Shown here in pieces: positions 32,346-41,151 of a DNA stretch of 54,640 nucleotides. This DNA is from JBGTGG01 sp964398945 (GTDB taxonomy: Bacteria; Bacteroidota; Bacteroidia; Cytophagales; Cyclobacteriaceae). Location of the stretch: positions 1-54,640 of the forward strand of contig CAYNOT010000024.1 in NCBI GenBank assembly GCA_964398945.1, in the 5' to 3' direction. How positions within the stretch are numbered: position 1 is the first letter of the stretch; the number at the start of each line of letters is the position of its first letter. Position numbers and translations under genes: made by a program. Under the pieces are notes generated by a model. The model saw nothing but the letters and a program-made list of their open reading frames with translations. It was not told where the DNA came from and did not search any database.

Positions 32346-33556
32346 TACGATTGACTTGAACAAATTTTGTTCTTCATCTTTTCATTGATGGACTGGCCCA
32401 ATTCACTTGCCTTTTCCAAATCGTTGCATGCTGCCAACCTGTTGCCTACTTGATAATTGACAAGTGCCCTGTTAAAAAATGCGAGGGCATAATTCGGATC
32501 GTAGAAAATGGCTATTCCATAATCTTCCAATGCTTCTTCAAATTTGTTTTGCTTCACCAACACATTCGCCCTGCTCAACCAGGCATTTGACAAATCTTCA
32601 TCCAGTGTTATTGCTTTTGTATAATCGCGGTACGCTTCGCGCAGGTTGTTGGTTTTTTCAAAAGCGAGGCCACGGTTTACCCAGATTTCAGCATCAAGCG
32701 AATCAATTTTCAGCGCAGCAGAATAATCTTCAATTGCTCCCCGGTAATCCCCGATTTCTGCACGGTAATATGCGCGCTCCAGGTAAGCATACGGAAGATG
32801 CGGGTTCTGCTCAATTGCTGCGGATAGATAGCGATTACTTTCATCAATGTTTCCACGGGCTCGGGAGAGTGATGACAAATGTTGTTGGGCCAATGCATGG
32901 TCTGGCGAAATGCTTAGCGCCTTTTCATAATCTGTCTTTGCTTCATCATACCGGAGCATTTTTTCGTTGGCTTCACCACGGTGTACATAATAATCTGCAT
33001 CCTTGCTAAAGAGGCTGATTGCGCTATCCAACCAGGTAACAGCTTCTTCAAATTGTTCTTTTTTAAGAGCGATTAAACCGAGATAATTAAAAACAATATC
33101 GGTTGCCCCCTGGGCGGTAATGATACGGTTGACACCTTGCTCGTACGTGGATTTTCGATAAAAGATATCATGGGTTTCCCCGTGGGGAAGGGCCAGTAAT
33201 TTTTGAAAATCAGATCGTGCAGCATCATACTGTTCGCGTTGGTACAAGACTTGTCCACGCCTCAGTAACGCTTCTGCAAAATCATTTTTCCATTCCAATG
33301 CGATACTATAATCGATGAAGGCGCCCTCAAGATCATTGCATTTTTCCCGGGCGGTCCCCCGATAGTAATACGCATCAGCATGATCAACTTTCAATGTAAT
33401 TACTTTACTAAACGATTGGATGGCCTCCTGATATCGCCCCTGGTTTAGTTGATTTTCCGCTGCCTCAAAAAGCAGCGTGACCCGGTCACCGGATTGGGCG
33501 AAAGCCAGCCGGGTTGTCAACATAAGCAAACCGATGATGGATAGGAACCTGAACAC
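32342..33556 (-). CDS. secreted TPR-repeat protein
   Basis: 404 residues with a signal peptide (MFRFLSIIGLLMLTTRLAFA, cleavage before QSGD). The rest is nearly all TPR repeats, about ten, each with the W-LG-A-F-A-P pattern: NQGRYQEAIQSFSKVITLKV, HADAYYYRGTAREKCNDLEG, SLDAEIWVNRGLAFEKTNNL, PNYALAFFNRALVNYQVGNR. Such proteins act as periplasmic scaffolds. It lies convergent to ligD with overlapping stop codons and divergent from ku with about 157 bases between. A role in DNA repair is unlikely given export. Confidence 0.88.
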   Translation of the reverse strand: MFRFLSIIGLLMLTTRLAFAQSGDRVTLLFEAAENQLNQGRYQEAIQSFSKVITLKVDHADAYYYRGTAREKCNDLEGAFIDYSIALEWKNDFAEALLRRGQVLYQREQYDAARSDFQKLLALPHGETHDIFYRKSTYEQGVNRIITAQGATDIVFNYLGLIALKKEQFEEAVTWLDSAISLFSKDADYYVHRGEANEKMLRYDEAKTDYEKALSISPDHALAQQHLSSLSRARGNIDESNRYLSAAIEQNPHLPYAYLERAYYRAEIGDYRGAIEDYSAALKIDSLDAEIWVNRGLAFEKTNNLREAYRDYTKAITLDEDLSNAWLSRANVLVKQNKFEEALEDYGIAIFYDPNYALAFFNRALVNYQVGNRLAACNDLEKASELGQSINEKMKNKICSSQSY

Positions 33557-33713
33557 TGCTAATAAAGTTATAGGCAGAAGTTACGACTTTAAAATTATTA
33601 ATCGAACCATACCTAAAACGGGCATTTGATTTGAAATTCTATTTTAATTTGTAAAATCAACTCATTGTCAATAATTTAGTGGTCTATAGTTCATTTTTTA
33701 AACGAAGTAAATT

Positions 33714-34559
33714 ATGCGAGCTATCTGGAAAGGACATATTCAGTTTTCCCTGGTTACAATCCCCATTCGGATTTATAATGCGATTGATTCAGGTAAAACC
33801 ATAAGCTTCAACCTGCTTTCAAAAGAAGGTCATAACCCTGTAAGCTATGAGAAGAAAGACAAAGTAACAGGCAAATCATTGCGGTCAGAGGATATTATAA
33901 AAGGGTATCAATATGAGCCCGGCCAGTTTGTAATCATTGAGCAGGAAGATTTCGAAAAAGTCAAACTTAAGAGTACCAAGGTAATTGAAATTGAAGGGTT
34001 CGTGGAGACAAAAGAAGTCCACCCAACATTGTTTGAAGCCCCTTACTTTATCGGGCCTGATGGTGATATTGCTGCCAAAACCTATGGATTGCTGAGTGAA
34101 ACCCTCAAATCAAGCGGAAAAATTGGCGTGGGAAAAGTAGTACTTCGTGACCGTGAAACACCCATCTTGTTAACACCACATGAAGGTGGCATTCTGATGT
34201 ACAAATTGCGCAGTCCAAGTGAGGTGCGCAGCATTAAGGAAGTTCCACAAATGCTGGAAGTGAAGGTGGAAAAAGAACAACTTCAACTGGCCAAAACATT
34301 AGTGGACCAGATGACCAAGAAGTTTACGCAAATTGATATGACGGACCATTACTATGATGCGTTGAAGAGTATTATCGATGCGAAGATAGAAGGCAAGGAA
34401 ATCGTTTCGATAGTGGAAGAAGAACCGGAAGTAGTGGACATCATGACGGCCCTGAAAGCCAGTATAGATGCTGCGAAGAAACCCATGCAAAAGGCCAAAG
34501 GAACGGAGAAGAAGGTTGCCAGGAAATCGACCAAGACCGCCAAAAGAAAGGCGAGTTAG
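33714..34559 (+). CDS. ku: Ku protein, non-homologous end joining
   Basis: 281 residues. It starts MRAIWKGHIQFSLVTIPIRI, the standard bacterial Ku N-terminus. The Ku core follows (GYQYEPGQFVIIEQEDFEKV, KVVLRDRETPILLTPHEGGI, LVDQMTKKFTQIDMTDHYYD). The C-terminus is a Lys/Ala-rich tail of about 35 residues (KKVARKSTKTAKRKAS), as in bacterial Ku extensions that bind DNA. It forms a homodimeric ring on DNA ends and recruits LigD. Sits next to the secreted TPR gene and two genes from ligD. Confidence 0.97.
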   Translation: MRAIWKGHIQFSLVTIPIRIYNAIDSGKTISFNLLSKEGHNPVSYEKKDKVTGKSLRSEDIIKGYQYEPGQFVIIEQEDFEKVKLKSTKVIEIEGFVETKEVHPTLFEAPYFIGPDGDIAAKTYGLLSETLKSSGKIGVGKVVLRDRETPILLTPHEGGILMYKLRSPSEVRSIKEVPQMLEVKVEKEQLQLAKTLVDQMTKKFTQIDMTDHYYDALKSIIDAKIEGKEIVSIVEEEPEVVDIMTALKASIDAAKKPMQKAKGTEKKVARKSTKTAKRKAS

Positions 34560-34575
34560 CCATCTTAAGATACTA

Positions 34576-34621
34576 GACATAAGACATTAGACAGGTCTTG
34601 ATACTCAAGTCTGCTTATGTC
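34576..34621. repeat. inverted repeat downstream of ku
   Basis: GACATAAG (34576-34583) and CTTATGTC (34614-34621), with further complementarity inside (AGACAGGTCT, ACTCAAGTCT-like). It sits between ku and the -7 element of the next gene and may end the ku transcript. No strong T-run. Confidence 0.45.
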
Positions 34622-34638
34622 CAATATAGAATAATCCA

Positions 34639-34646
34639 TACCTTTG
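34639..34646 (+). promoter_or_regulatory. -7 promoter element that fixes the start of the TPR gene at 34652
   Basis: TACCTTTG matches TAnnTTTG exactly and ends 5 bases before ATG 34652. The longer open frame from 34598 would run through it, so that longer form cannot be translated from this promoter. The leader is nearly absent. Confidence 0.65.
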
Positions 34647-34651
34647 TTATC

Positions 34652-35251
34652 ATGGCGAAAGTGATACAATTTCCCGGTCCACAACCCGAAAAATTCGGCC
34701 CAATCCGGGCACGGAAAGAGAAGAAGGGCAAAGGCTTAGAAAAGAATGGCCAATTAAATTTATTCACGGGTGGTAAAGTTATTGCCCTTCATCAACTTAG
34801 TCTTTTTGAAGAGGCACTTGCACTGGACGACCATGGTGATTTGGAGTCAGCAAAATCAGGTTATTTGAAGGCTGTAGGTGCGGGGGAAAATGTTGCAGAT
34901 GCATATTGCAACCTGGGCATCATTGAATTTCAACAAGACCACCAGGCATTGGCGATTGATTACCTCAGTAGATCCCTGGAGGTCAATCCACGCCATTTTG
35001 AAGCACACTATAATCTCGCCAACGTATACGGTGAAATCGGGGATTTTAAACTCGCTAAAGCGCACTATGGTATTTCCATCCAACTGGAACCTGGATTTGC
35101 GAATAGTTATTTCAATTTAGGATTGACGCTGGCGATGAACAAGGAGTACAGGGAAGCTGTTCAGGCAATTGAAAAATACATTCAATATTCACCCAATGAA
35201 GACCATAGCACCATCATTGCTGTATTGGACAAGTTAAAAAGTACCTTATAA
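34652..35251 (+). CDS. cytoplasmic TPR-repeat protein
   Basis: 199 residues from ATG 34652 (MAKVIQFPGPQPEKFG), chosen because the promoter excludes the upstream ATG 34598. There is no signal peptide. After a basic N-terminal segment (ARKEKKGKGLEKNG) come about four TPR repeats: LDDHGDLESAKSGYLKAVGA, VADAYCNLGIIEFQQDHQAL, PRHFEAHYNLANVYGEIGDF, FANSYFNLGLTLAMNKEYRE. General protein-interaction scaffold. It has its own promoter after ku, and I see no partner that indicates a specific job. Confidence 0.85.
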   Translation: MAKVIQFPGPQPEKFGPIRARKEKKGKGLEKNGQLNLFTGGKVIALHQLSLFEEALALDDHGDLESAKSGYLKAVGAGENVADAYCNLGIIEFQQDHQALAIDYLSRSLEVNPRHFEAHYNLANVYGEIGDFKLAKAHYGISIQLEPGFANSYFNLGLTLAMNKEYREAVQAIEKYIQYSPNEDHSTIIAVLDKLKSTL

Positions 35252-35263
35252 TTATTTCTTCAA

Positions 35264-35782
35264 TTATTTCTTCGCAAGTTCTTTCAGCACCTTGCTTCCA
35301 CGGCTTTTAAAGCCTGCGCTTCCGTACGGCATTTGATCCTCGATTATAATCTTCAACTCTTCCTTTAATTCAGGAATCCCTTTAACCAAATTGGCCAGTA
35401 CCGTCATGGAGAATGCTTTAACAGCAATCGGTTCTTTTGAATCGGTAAGGAACCCAAAACACATATCGATGATTTGACCATGAAAGCGTTTCGGAATACT
35501 AATGAATTGAAGCAATCGCACGGTATTACGCTTTACCGCTTCATGGTTGCCGGGCTTTTTCACAAACTTGAGTATCGTAGACAGATGTCCTTCAATGAGT
35601 TCAGGATGGGTGACAACACAACAGCTTAACGGCCAGGCTGCGCGTTGGGTAATCCGATATGGGCCGGCCAGGTATACCGCGACCAATGCTGAAAACCGCT
35701 TCGGATCATCACCAACATACGCAACAACCTGATCGGTGATGGTCTTTGAATGGTCTTTTGAAAGGATGGCTTTAATATCCAT
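35264..35782 (-). CDS. hypothetical HEAT-repeat-like protein, 172 aa
   Basis: All-helical, without signal peptide or membrane segment. The helical pairs look like HEAT or ARM repeats: RFSALVAVYLAGPYRITQRA, HLSTILKFVKKPGNHEAVKR, TVRLLQFISIPKRFHGQIID, AVKAFSMTVLANLVKGIPEL. The ending DQMPYGSAGFKSRGSKVLKE is distinctive and, as far as I recall, typical of a small family of unknown function in Bacteroidota. It lies convergent to the TPR gene with 12 bases between stops. Confidence 0.75.
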   Translation of the reverse strand: MDIKAILSKDHSKTITDQVVAYVGDDPKRFSALVAVYLAGPYRITQRAAWPLSCCVVTHPELIEGHLSTILKFVKKPGNHEAVKRNTVRLLQFISIPKRFHGQIIDMCFGFLTDSKEPIAVKAFSMTVLANLVKGIPELKEELKIIIEDQMPYGSAGFKSRGSKVLKELAKK

Positions 35783-35886
35783 TTAAAGTAATAGTTGAGG
35801 TGCTGGCGATATATTCTGCCAATAAACGACTGAAAGAGTGGATTTTCAAGTACTTTGGTTACTTTCCTTCTCTAAAAGAAAACGCT

Positions 35887-35982
35887 ATGGAAATCCTCTT
35901 TACAATTGTATCTGTTCTATTGATCGAAGTTGGTATCTGTATCTTCTGTTTCTTTCAAAAGAATCAACCCGCTGCCAGTTAG
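35887..35982 (+). CDS. small single-pass membrane protein, 31 aa
   Basis: ATG 35887 opens a 31-codon frame: MEILFTIVSVLLIEVGICIF then CFFQKNQPAAS. It is a single transmembrane helix with a short polar tail. The frame extends upstream to 35800, but that part (LKEWIFKYFGYFPSLKEN) is less convincing. It sits between a minus-strand gene and the promoter of the ABC-F gene. Function unknown, and a chance frame is possible. Confidence 0.4.
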   Translation: MEILFTIVSVLLIEVGICIFCFFQKNQPAAS

Positions 35983-36034
35983 GGAAAATTAAAATTCAAA
36001 AGCACTACTACACGAAGTCAATCCTGCTTTTCAG

Positions 36035-36042
36035 TACATTTG
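36035..36042 (+). promoter_or_regulatory. -7 promoter element of the ABC-F gene
   Basis: TACATTTG is an exact TAnnTTTG match, 19 bases before the GTG start at 36062. Confidence 0.65.
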
Positions 36043-36061
36043 CGGCCTAAACGCAAAATAC

Positions 36062-37927
36062 GTGAATTATCTATCGGCTGAGGGGATCGGCAAATCATTC
36101 CACGATAAGTGGCTATTCAAAGACATTACATTCGGAATCGGGCAAGGTGAAAAACTTGCTTTGGTGGGAAATAATGGTGTTGGCAAAACAACCTTTCTTA
36201 AAATTTTAACCGGACAATTGGCACCTGATGCCGGAAATTTGAGCGTGCGGGATGGTATCCGGATCGGCTATTTAAAACAGCAAGTCAACGTTTCACCGGA
36301 TGCCCTGGTTGAAGATGTCTTGTTCAACACCGATAATAAGATTGCCAATGTTGTAAAGGAATATGAGCATTGCCTAAACCACCCGGATGTTTCCCCTGAA
36401 AAGATGCAGGAAGTACTGATCCAAATGGAAGAGCTCAATGCGTGGGACTACGATTCCAAAGTGAAAGAAGTGATCGGCAAACTTGGTGTTCCTGATTTGG
36501 AAAAGAAATTCAACGAGCTTTCCGGAGGGCAGAAGAAACGGATATTCCTGGCGCAACTTCTTTTGCAAGAACCTGATTTGATCATTCTCGATGAGCCCAC
36601 CAACCACCTTGACCTGACCGCTATTGAATGGCTCGAAAACTATTTGGCGGGCCAAATGATTACGCTCATTATGGTTACCCACGACCGTTATTTCCTCGAT
36701 AATGTCGCCACTGAAATTATGGAGATTGACCGTTCTGAATTGTTCCGGTACAAAGGAAACTACGCGTATTTCCTTGAGAAGAAATCGATGCGCGAAGACA
36801 TCTTAAAAGCGGAAGTAAGCAAAGCACGAAACCTGTTAAAGAAGGAATTGGATTGGATGCGCAGGCAGCCAAAGGCGCGCGGAACGAAAGCCAAGTACCG
36901 CATCGATGCGTATCATGAACTTAAAGAAGTGGCATCGCAAGATTTAAAAAAGGAGAAGCTTGAATTGGATATCAAGACGGCCCGGCAAGGTGGTAAAATC
37001 CTGGAAGTAAAGTCCATCTCGAAATCTTATGGTGCCAATACATTGGTGAAGGATTTCTCCTATGTTTTCAAAAAGGGGGACCGGATCGGGGTTGTGGGGA
37101 AGAATGGAATTGGCAAATCTACTTTTCTGGATATGCTTTCCGGGAAGATTAAACCGGACCGTGGCGAAGCGATCCCGGGGGTTACCACCAAGTATGGATA
37201 TTTCACACAGGAAAGTATTGATCTGAACCCGGAAAACCGGGTGATCGAAGAAGTAAAAGAAATTGCCGAGTACATCACACTTGCCGATGGCACTCAGCTT
37301 TCCGCTTCACGGTTCCTGGAGTCGTTCCTGTTTGCACCCGAACAGCAATATAATTACATATCGAAGTTGAGCGGGGGAGAACGTAAACGCCTCCAATTGA
37401 TGAAGTTGTTGATCACGAATCCAAACTTCTTAATCCTTGATGAGCCTACCAATGATTTTGATATTGATACATTGAACGTACTCGAAGATTTCCTTACCAA
37501 GTTTTCAGGTTGCTTGCTGTTGGTTTCACACGATCGGTATTTTATGGATCATTTAGTGGATCAGCTATTCGTTTTCGAAGGGGAAGGAAGCATCCGAATC
37601 TTTAACGGCAATTATTCAGACTATCGTGAGTGGGTTGCAGAGCAGGAAGCAAGTCCCAAAAAGGCAGGACCAAAAGCTGTCCCCGAAGCAAAACCAGTAG
37701 CGGAGACGAAAAAGAAACTATCGTATAACGAGAAAAGGGAGTTGGAAAACCTGCCTGCCGAAATCAAAAAACTCGAAGATAAAAAAGCCCTGTTAACAGA
37801 AAAGCTCACTTCTTCTGCAACAAATGACCATCAGCAACTCCAGGAATGGTCAGCGAAAATCCAGGAACTGGTGGATGCAATTGAGCAGAAAACAATGCGG
37901 TGGTTGGAATTGTCGGAGATGGAATAA
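36062..37927 (+). CDS. uup: ABC-F family ATPase, Uup type
   Basis: 621 residues starting at GTG 36062 (MNYLSAEGIGKSFHDKWLF). It has two ABC ATPase domains and no membrane segment. Domain 1 has Walker A GNNGVGKTT, signature LSGGQKKRIF and LILDEPTNHLD. The ABC-F interdomain linker follows (about 245-305, LKKELDWMRRQPKARGTKAK). Domain 2 has GKNGIGKST, LSGGERKRLQ and LILDEPTNDFD. The C-terminal 70 residues are a coiled coil (NLPAEIKKLEDKKALLTEKL), the feature separating Uup from EttA. Uup-type proteins act on ribosomes and on DNA-related processes. The stop is 13 bases from the convergent kinase gene. Confidence 0.92.
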   Translation: MNYLSAEGIGKSFHDKWLFKDITFGIGQGEKLALVGNNGVGKTTFLKILTGQLAPDAGNLSVRDGIRIGYLKQQVNVSPDALVEDVLFNTDNKIANVVKEYEHCLNHPDVSPEKMQEVLIQMEELNAWDYDSKVKEVIGKLGVPDLEKKFNELSGGQKKRIFLAQLLLQEPDLIILDEPTNHLDLTAIEWLENYLAGQMITLIMVTHDRYFLDNVATEIMEIDRSELFRYKGNYAYFLEKKSMREDILKAEVSKARNLLKKELDWMRRQPKARGTKAKYRIDAYHELKEVASQDLKKEKLELDIKTARQGGKILEVKSISKSYGANTLVKDFSYVFKKGDRIGVVGKNGIGKSTFLDMLSGKIKPDRGEAIPGVTTKYGYFTQESIDLNPENRVIEEVKEIAEYITLADGTQLSASRFLESFLFAPEQQYNYISKLSGGERKRLQLMKLLITNPNFLILDEPTNDFDIDTLNVLEDFLTKFSGCLLLVSHDRYFMDHLVDQLFVFEGEGSIRIFNGNYSDYREWVAEQEASPKKAGPKAVPEAKPVAETKKKLSYNEKRELENLPAEIKKLEDKKALLTEKLTSSATNDHQQLQEWSAKIQELVDAIEQKTMRWLELSEME

Positions 37928-37940
37928 CGCGGTGTAGGGA

Positions 37941-39977
37941 TTATTGTATCACCAGCGGTAATTTAACTTTAAAAGCCGAGCCTTTACCAAGCTCGCTTTT
38001 TATCCCCACCTTTCCTTTCAACCGATCAACAGAACGTTTGAGAATATATAAACCCAGTCCGGAGCCACCGCCTGATTTGCTTGCGCGGAAAAACATATCG
38101 AATATTTTGGACTGAAGATCATCCGGAATCCCTTGCCCGTTGTCGGTGATTTCAATGATCACGATATCCTGTTCTTTTTTGATAGTGATTTCTACAAACG
38201 GCTCATTTTTACCGCAATACTTAATTGCATTTTCGATGAGGTTTTGAATAATGGCATTTACAAAGACCCAACTTGATTCGTACTGTATGTCGGGCTGGAT
38301 ATTTTTCTTAAAAGTGATCGCACTGAAATTACCATGTCCACGAAACGATTGAATACACTCATGGACCATTTTTTCAAAATCAATGGGCTCATTCTTTACT
38401 TCGCTATGGCTAAGCTTGGTCAAACTGATAAGCGCATTGATAATTCCATTAAGCCTTTCCGCTTGTTGCTTTTGCCGGTCCAGATACTCCAATGCCACCG
38501 GGTCATTTACTTCCTTGTTTGCAAGAAAGGACATCGCCAGCAGCGATGAAATGGGTCCCCGTAAATCATGCGATACCCGGTAGAAAAAATCATCAAGCTC
38601 CGCATTCTTCCGTTCTATTACTTCCGTTTGCAAACGGTTTGTTTCCAGTGTGGCCGATAACTCTTCATTTGCCCGTGATAATTGCTCTGTGCGGTCCTTC
38701 ACCTTGAGCTCCAACAATTCGGTTGTTTCTTGTTGAAGTTTCAGTGCAAGTAGTTGCACTTCTTCTTTTTCCTCCTTATACCTCCGGTACCGGGCACCCA
38801 GCGCCAACGCGATGATCGTTGTCTCTGCCGCTGCCCCAATTTCCACAAAATGTGTAGTCCAAAAATTGTATTCAAAAAAACCGCTGTTTCGCAGGGTTAG
38901 CATGAGCCCGCCCGTCAAATACATTCCCCATGCTGCGATATAAAAATTAGCGGTCTTATTGCCATTAATCCGGCATACAATTCCGCTCAGTAAATAAATC
39001 ACCAACGCCAGCGAAAGTAAGTTATTGCCAGCCGAAAGAAATGTACCCGTTAACATTAAAATAATGGCTATGAATGCCATTGGGATTAGCGACAACAGTG
39101 TATAGTATATGGCGCGTGAGTACTTCTTGGTTTCTAAAAATCGAAGTGTGAAGAAAGAAAGGATAGCAACCTGTACGGGCAACGAGATTCTTCCTGCATA
39201 AAAATTAATCCATGGGTGGTTGGGCCAGATAAATTTACCACCGTATCCTGTTGCGGCAGCGAAGATTGCAATGGTACAAACAATCGTGCAGGAATATAAA
39301 AAATAATCAAGATGCCGGAGTGTGAAATAAAGGAAAAGATTGTAAAATAACATTACGAACAAAACGCCAAAGAATAGCCCGTAACCAAAATCTTCGAACC
39401 GGATACGTTCAAAAAAATATCCGCTCTCAACAGCCAATACAGGAAAGGTCTTGGGGCTAAACCCGGTTATTTTTATAAAGATGGTAGTAGTATCCCCCTG
39501 TGAAAGGTCCAACTCAAATGCATAGCCGGTATGTGGAAACCCACGGGTATGATGGGGGAAGTAGTATCCGGTTTCAAAGTGCTGAAAAGTTCCATCCGTA
39601 TTTGACTTATAAAAATCTACCCCCTCTAAAAAAGGTGCAGGTATCTCCAGAAACCACCGTGCCCGGGAAACGTTCTTAATGTTGAGTTTAAGCCAAATAG
39701 GGGGCCGCAGGTAGCCAAAGGTTAGTCCTTCTTTTGTGTTTGATTTAAAATTTGATTGAAATTCAGGACTACTGATTTCTTCAAAAGTATTGGCGTATCC
39801 TGAGTCTATAAAAATCTCAACATAAGAATCCAGCCGATGCGTCTTGCTGCGTTGGTCCAATTCATAAATGCCTTGACTGTATCCATTGGAATTGCCGACA
39901 ATAAATACGTAAAAACTGAGCAAAAAAATACTTTTCCCCAGCGCGGGAGAGATGATGTTTGGTTTTAGGTAACGCAT
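37941..39977 (-). CDS. 7TM-DISM sensor histidine kinase
   Basis: About 678 residues from ATG 39977 (MRYLKPNIISPALGKSIFLL). The frame also has a TTG at 39995, but the ATG starts the signal peptide cleanly. The extracytoplasmic DISMED2 domain (about 40-185) has LRPPIWLKLNIKNVSRARWF. Seven transmembrane helices follow (about 190-390). A coiled coil leads to the phosphoacceptor box FFYRVSHDLRGPISSL (His about 470). The ATPase domain has QNLIENAIKYCGKN, DNGQGIPDD and GSGLGLYILKRSVDRLKG. No adjacent response regulator. The ligand of DISMED2 domains is thought to be carbohydrate. Here that is inference. Confidence 0.92.
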   Translation of the reverse strand: MRYLKPNIISPALGKSIFLLSFYVFIVGNSNGYSQGIYELDQRSKTHRLDSYVEIFIDSGYANTFEEISSPEFQSNFKSNTKEGLTFGYLRPPIWLKLNIKNVSRARWFLEIPAPFLEGVDFYKSNTDGTFQHFETGYYFPHHTRGFPHTGYAFELDLSQGDTTTIFIKITGFSPKTFPVLAVESGYFFERIRFEDFGYGLFFGVLFVMLFYNLFLYFTLRHLDYFLYSCTIVCTIAIFAAATGYGGKFIWPNHPWINFYAGRISLPVQVAILSFFTLRFLETKKYSRAIYYTLLSLIPMAFIAIILMLTGTFLSAGNNLLSLALVIYLLSGIVCRINGNKTANFYIAAWGMYLTGGLMLTLRNSGFFEYNFWTTHFVEIGAAAETTIIALALGARYRRYKEEKEEVQLLALKLQQETTELLELKVKDRTEQLSRANEELSATLETNRLQTEVIERKNAELDDFFYRVSHDLRGPISSLLAMSFLANKEVNDPVALEYLDRQKQQAERLNGIINALISLTKLSHSEVKNEPIDFEKMVHECIQSFRGHGNFSAITFKKNIQPDIQYESSWVFVNAIIQNLIENAIKYCGKNEPFVEITIKKEQDIVIIEITDNGQGIPDDLQSKIFDMFFRASKSGGGSGLGLYILKRSVDRLKGKVGIKSELGKGSAFKVKLPLVIQ

Positions 39978-40091
39978 ACAAATCGTAGCGACCAAAGTAA
40001 TTAAAATTTTGATATTTAGCGGCTTGGGAAATTACTATTTATTAATATCCGCCCTGCCAATTTTTCAGTTGGATTTATCGATCTTTATCCC

Positions 40092-40625
40092 ATGTTACTT
40101 TTCCTCAAACTTAAACATTGGCAACTATTTTTGATTACGTGGGGGCTGCCGATGCTGGCGCTCTTTTTTTCGGTCAATAACCCTTCTGTCGTCAAGAATA
40201 TTTTCCCGTTCATGATGTTGATTTTTACGACTTCCCTTTTTGGATGGATATGGAGTATCGGGGGAAAACTCAGTGAAAAATTACCGGAGACGGTACGGCT
40301 CAATACAAGCCGGTTCAAAATTATTTTCGCCATACCCTTTATTTATTTGCTCACCCTTGATATCTGGATGGGGTTCCTTTTTTCGCTTGGCCCGGTCGAC
40401 ACCCGTTCCGATTGGTGGGTCATCATCCTGTTTGCTGTATTGCATTTCATTGCGATCGCCTGCACGATCTATGGGATCCGTTTTGCTGCAAAAACATTAA
40501 AATCGATAGAGTTGCAGCGGATGGCCCACTTTGAAGATTATGCGGTTGATTTCCTTCTGATTTGGATATCGATAATCGGATATTGGTATATCCAACCCCG
40601 GATCAATAGACTGGTAAACACCTGA
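40092..40625 (+). CDS. hypothetical four-helix membrane protein, 177 aa
   Basis: Four clear hydrophobic segments: about 12-28 (FLITWGLPMLALFFS), 35-55 (IFPFMMLIFTTSLFGWIWSI), 75-97 (IIFAIPFIYLLTLDIWMGFL) and 107-128 (WWVIILFAVLHFIAIACTIY). A fifth weaker one lies near 152-170 (FLLIWISIIGYWYIQP). Between 2 and 3 is GGKLSEKLPETVRLNTSRFK, a cytoplasmic-looking loop. No family is recognised. It is transcribed divergently from the 7TM-DISM kinase and might belong to the same regulon. Confidence 0.7.
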   Translation: MLLFLKLKHWQLFLITWGLPMLALFFSVNNPSVVKNIFPFMMLIFTTSLFGWIWSIGGKLSEKLPETVRLNTSRFKIIFAIPFIYLLTLDIWMGFLFSLGPVDTRSDWWVIILFAVLHFIAIACTIYGIRFAAKTLKSIELQRMAHFEDYAVDFLLIWISIIGYWYIQPRINRLVNT

Positions 40626-40861
40626 GATGATTGCAGATGCCATCATTGTTGTGCAGAATGCCTCGCGGACAGAATAGTGGCCACACGACAAAGGCGCATG
40701 ATAAAAATTAATAACTTCGATGGAGGACTGATTTTTTACTTTTCTGTTTGCAATTGAACAATGCGAGGGGATTGAAGTGAAAAATTTATGAAAGCAATCA
40801 CAAAAATTGAAGTGATACAAGGAAACTCAGATAGCTAATTGTTTAATCAAGTCAGTTGTAA

Positions 40862-41074
40862 TCTAAAAAAGTTATCGCGTTTGTATTGGCAATTCCGTTT
40901 TCATATTACCTCATTCAGCATTGGCTGGAAAACTTTACGTACCATACCGAAATCGATTTTCTAACCTACTTCCTGAGTTTTATACTCGTGGTGTTGGTGG
41001 TGGGGATCACCATTATTTTCAATGCGCTGAAAGCGGCCATGGTGAACCCTGTTGTTTCGATACGAATGGAATAG
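40862..41074 (+). pseudogene. C-terminal fragment of an FtsX/MacB-like permease
   Basis: From about 40862 the frame reads KKVIAFVLAIPFSYYLIQHW, then a hydrophobic segment and ITIIFNALKAAMVNPVVSIR. These are the last two helices and the NPV..S(L/I)R end of the FtsX-like permeases common in Bacteroidota (FtsX domain). There is no start codon or upstream part. The rest of an ~800-residue permease has been lost. The region 40626-40861 holds no gene that I trust. Confidence 0.75.
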
Positions 41075-41151
41075 GGTGCGATTTTCCCTTGTTCCATCCA
41101 ACTCCAGAGGAGCGGCAAATGTTTAGCCGTGGGTAAGACCCGCTGCTTAAA

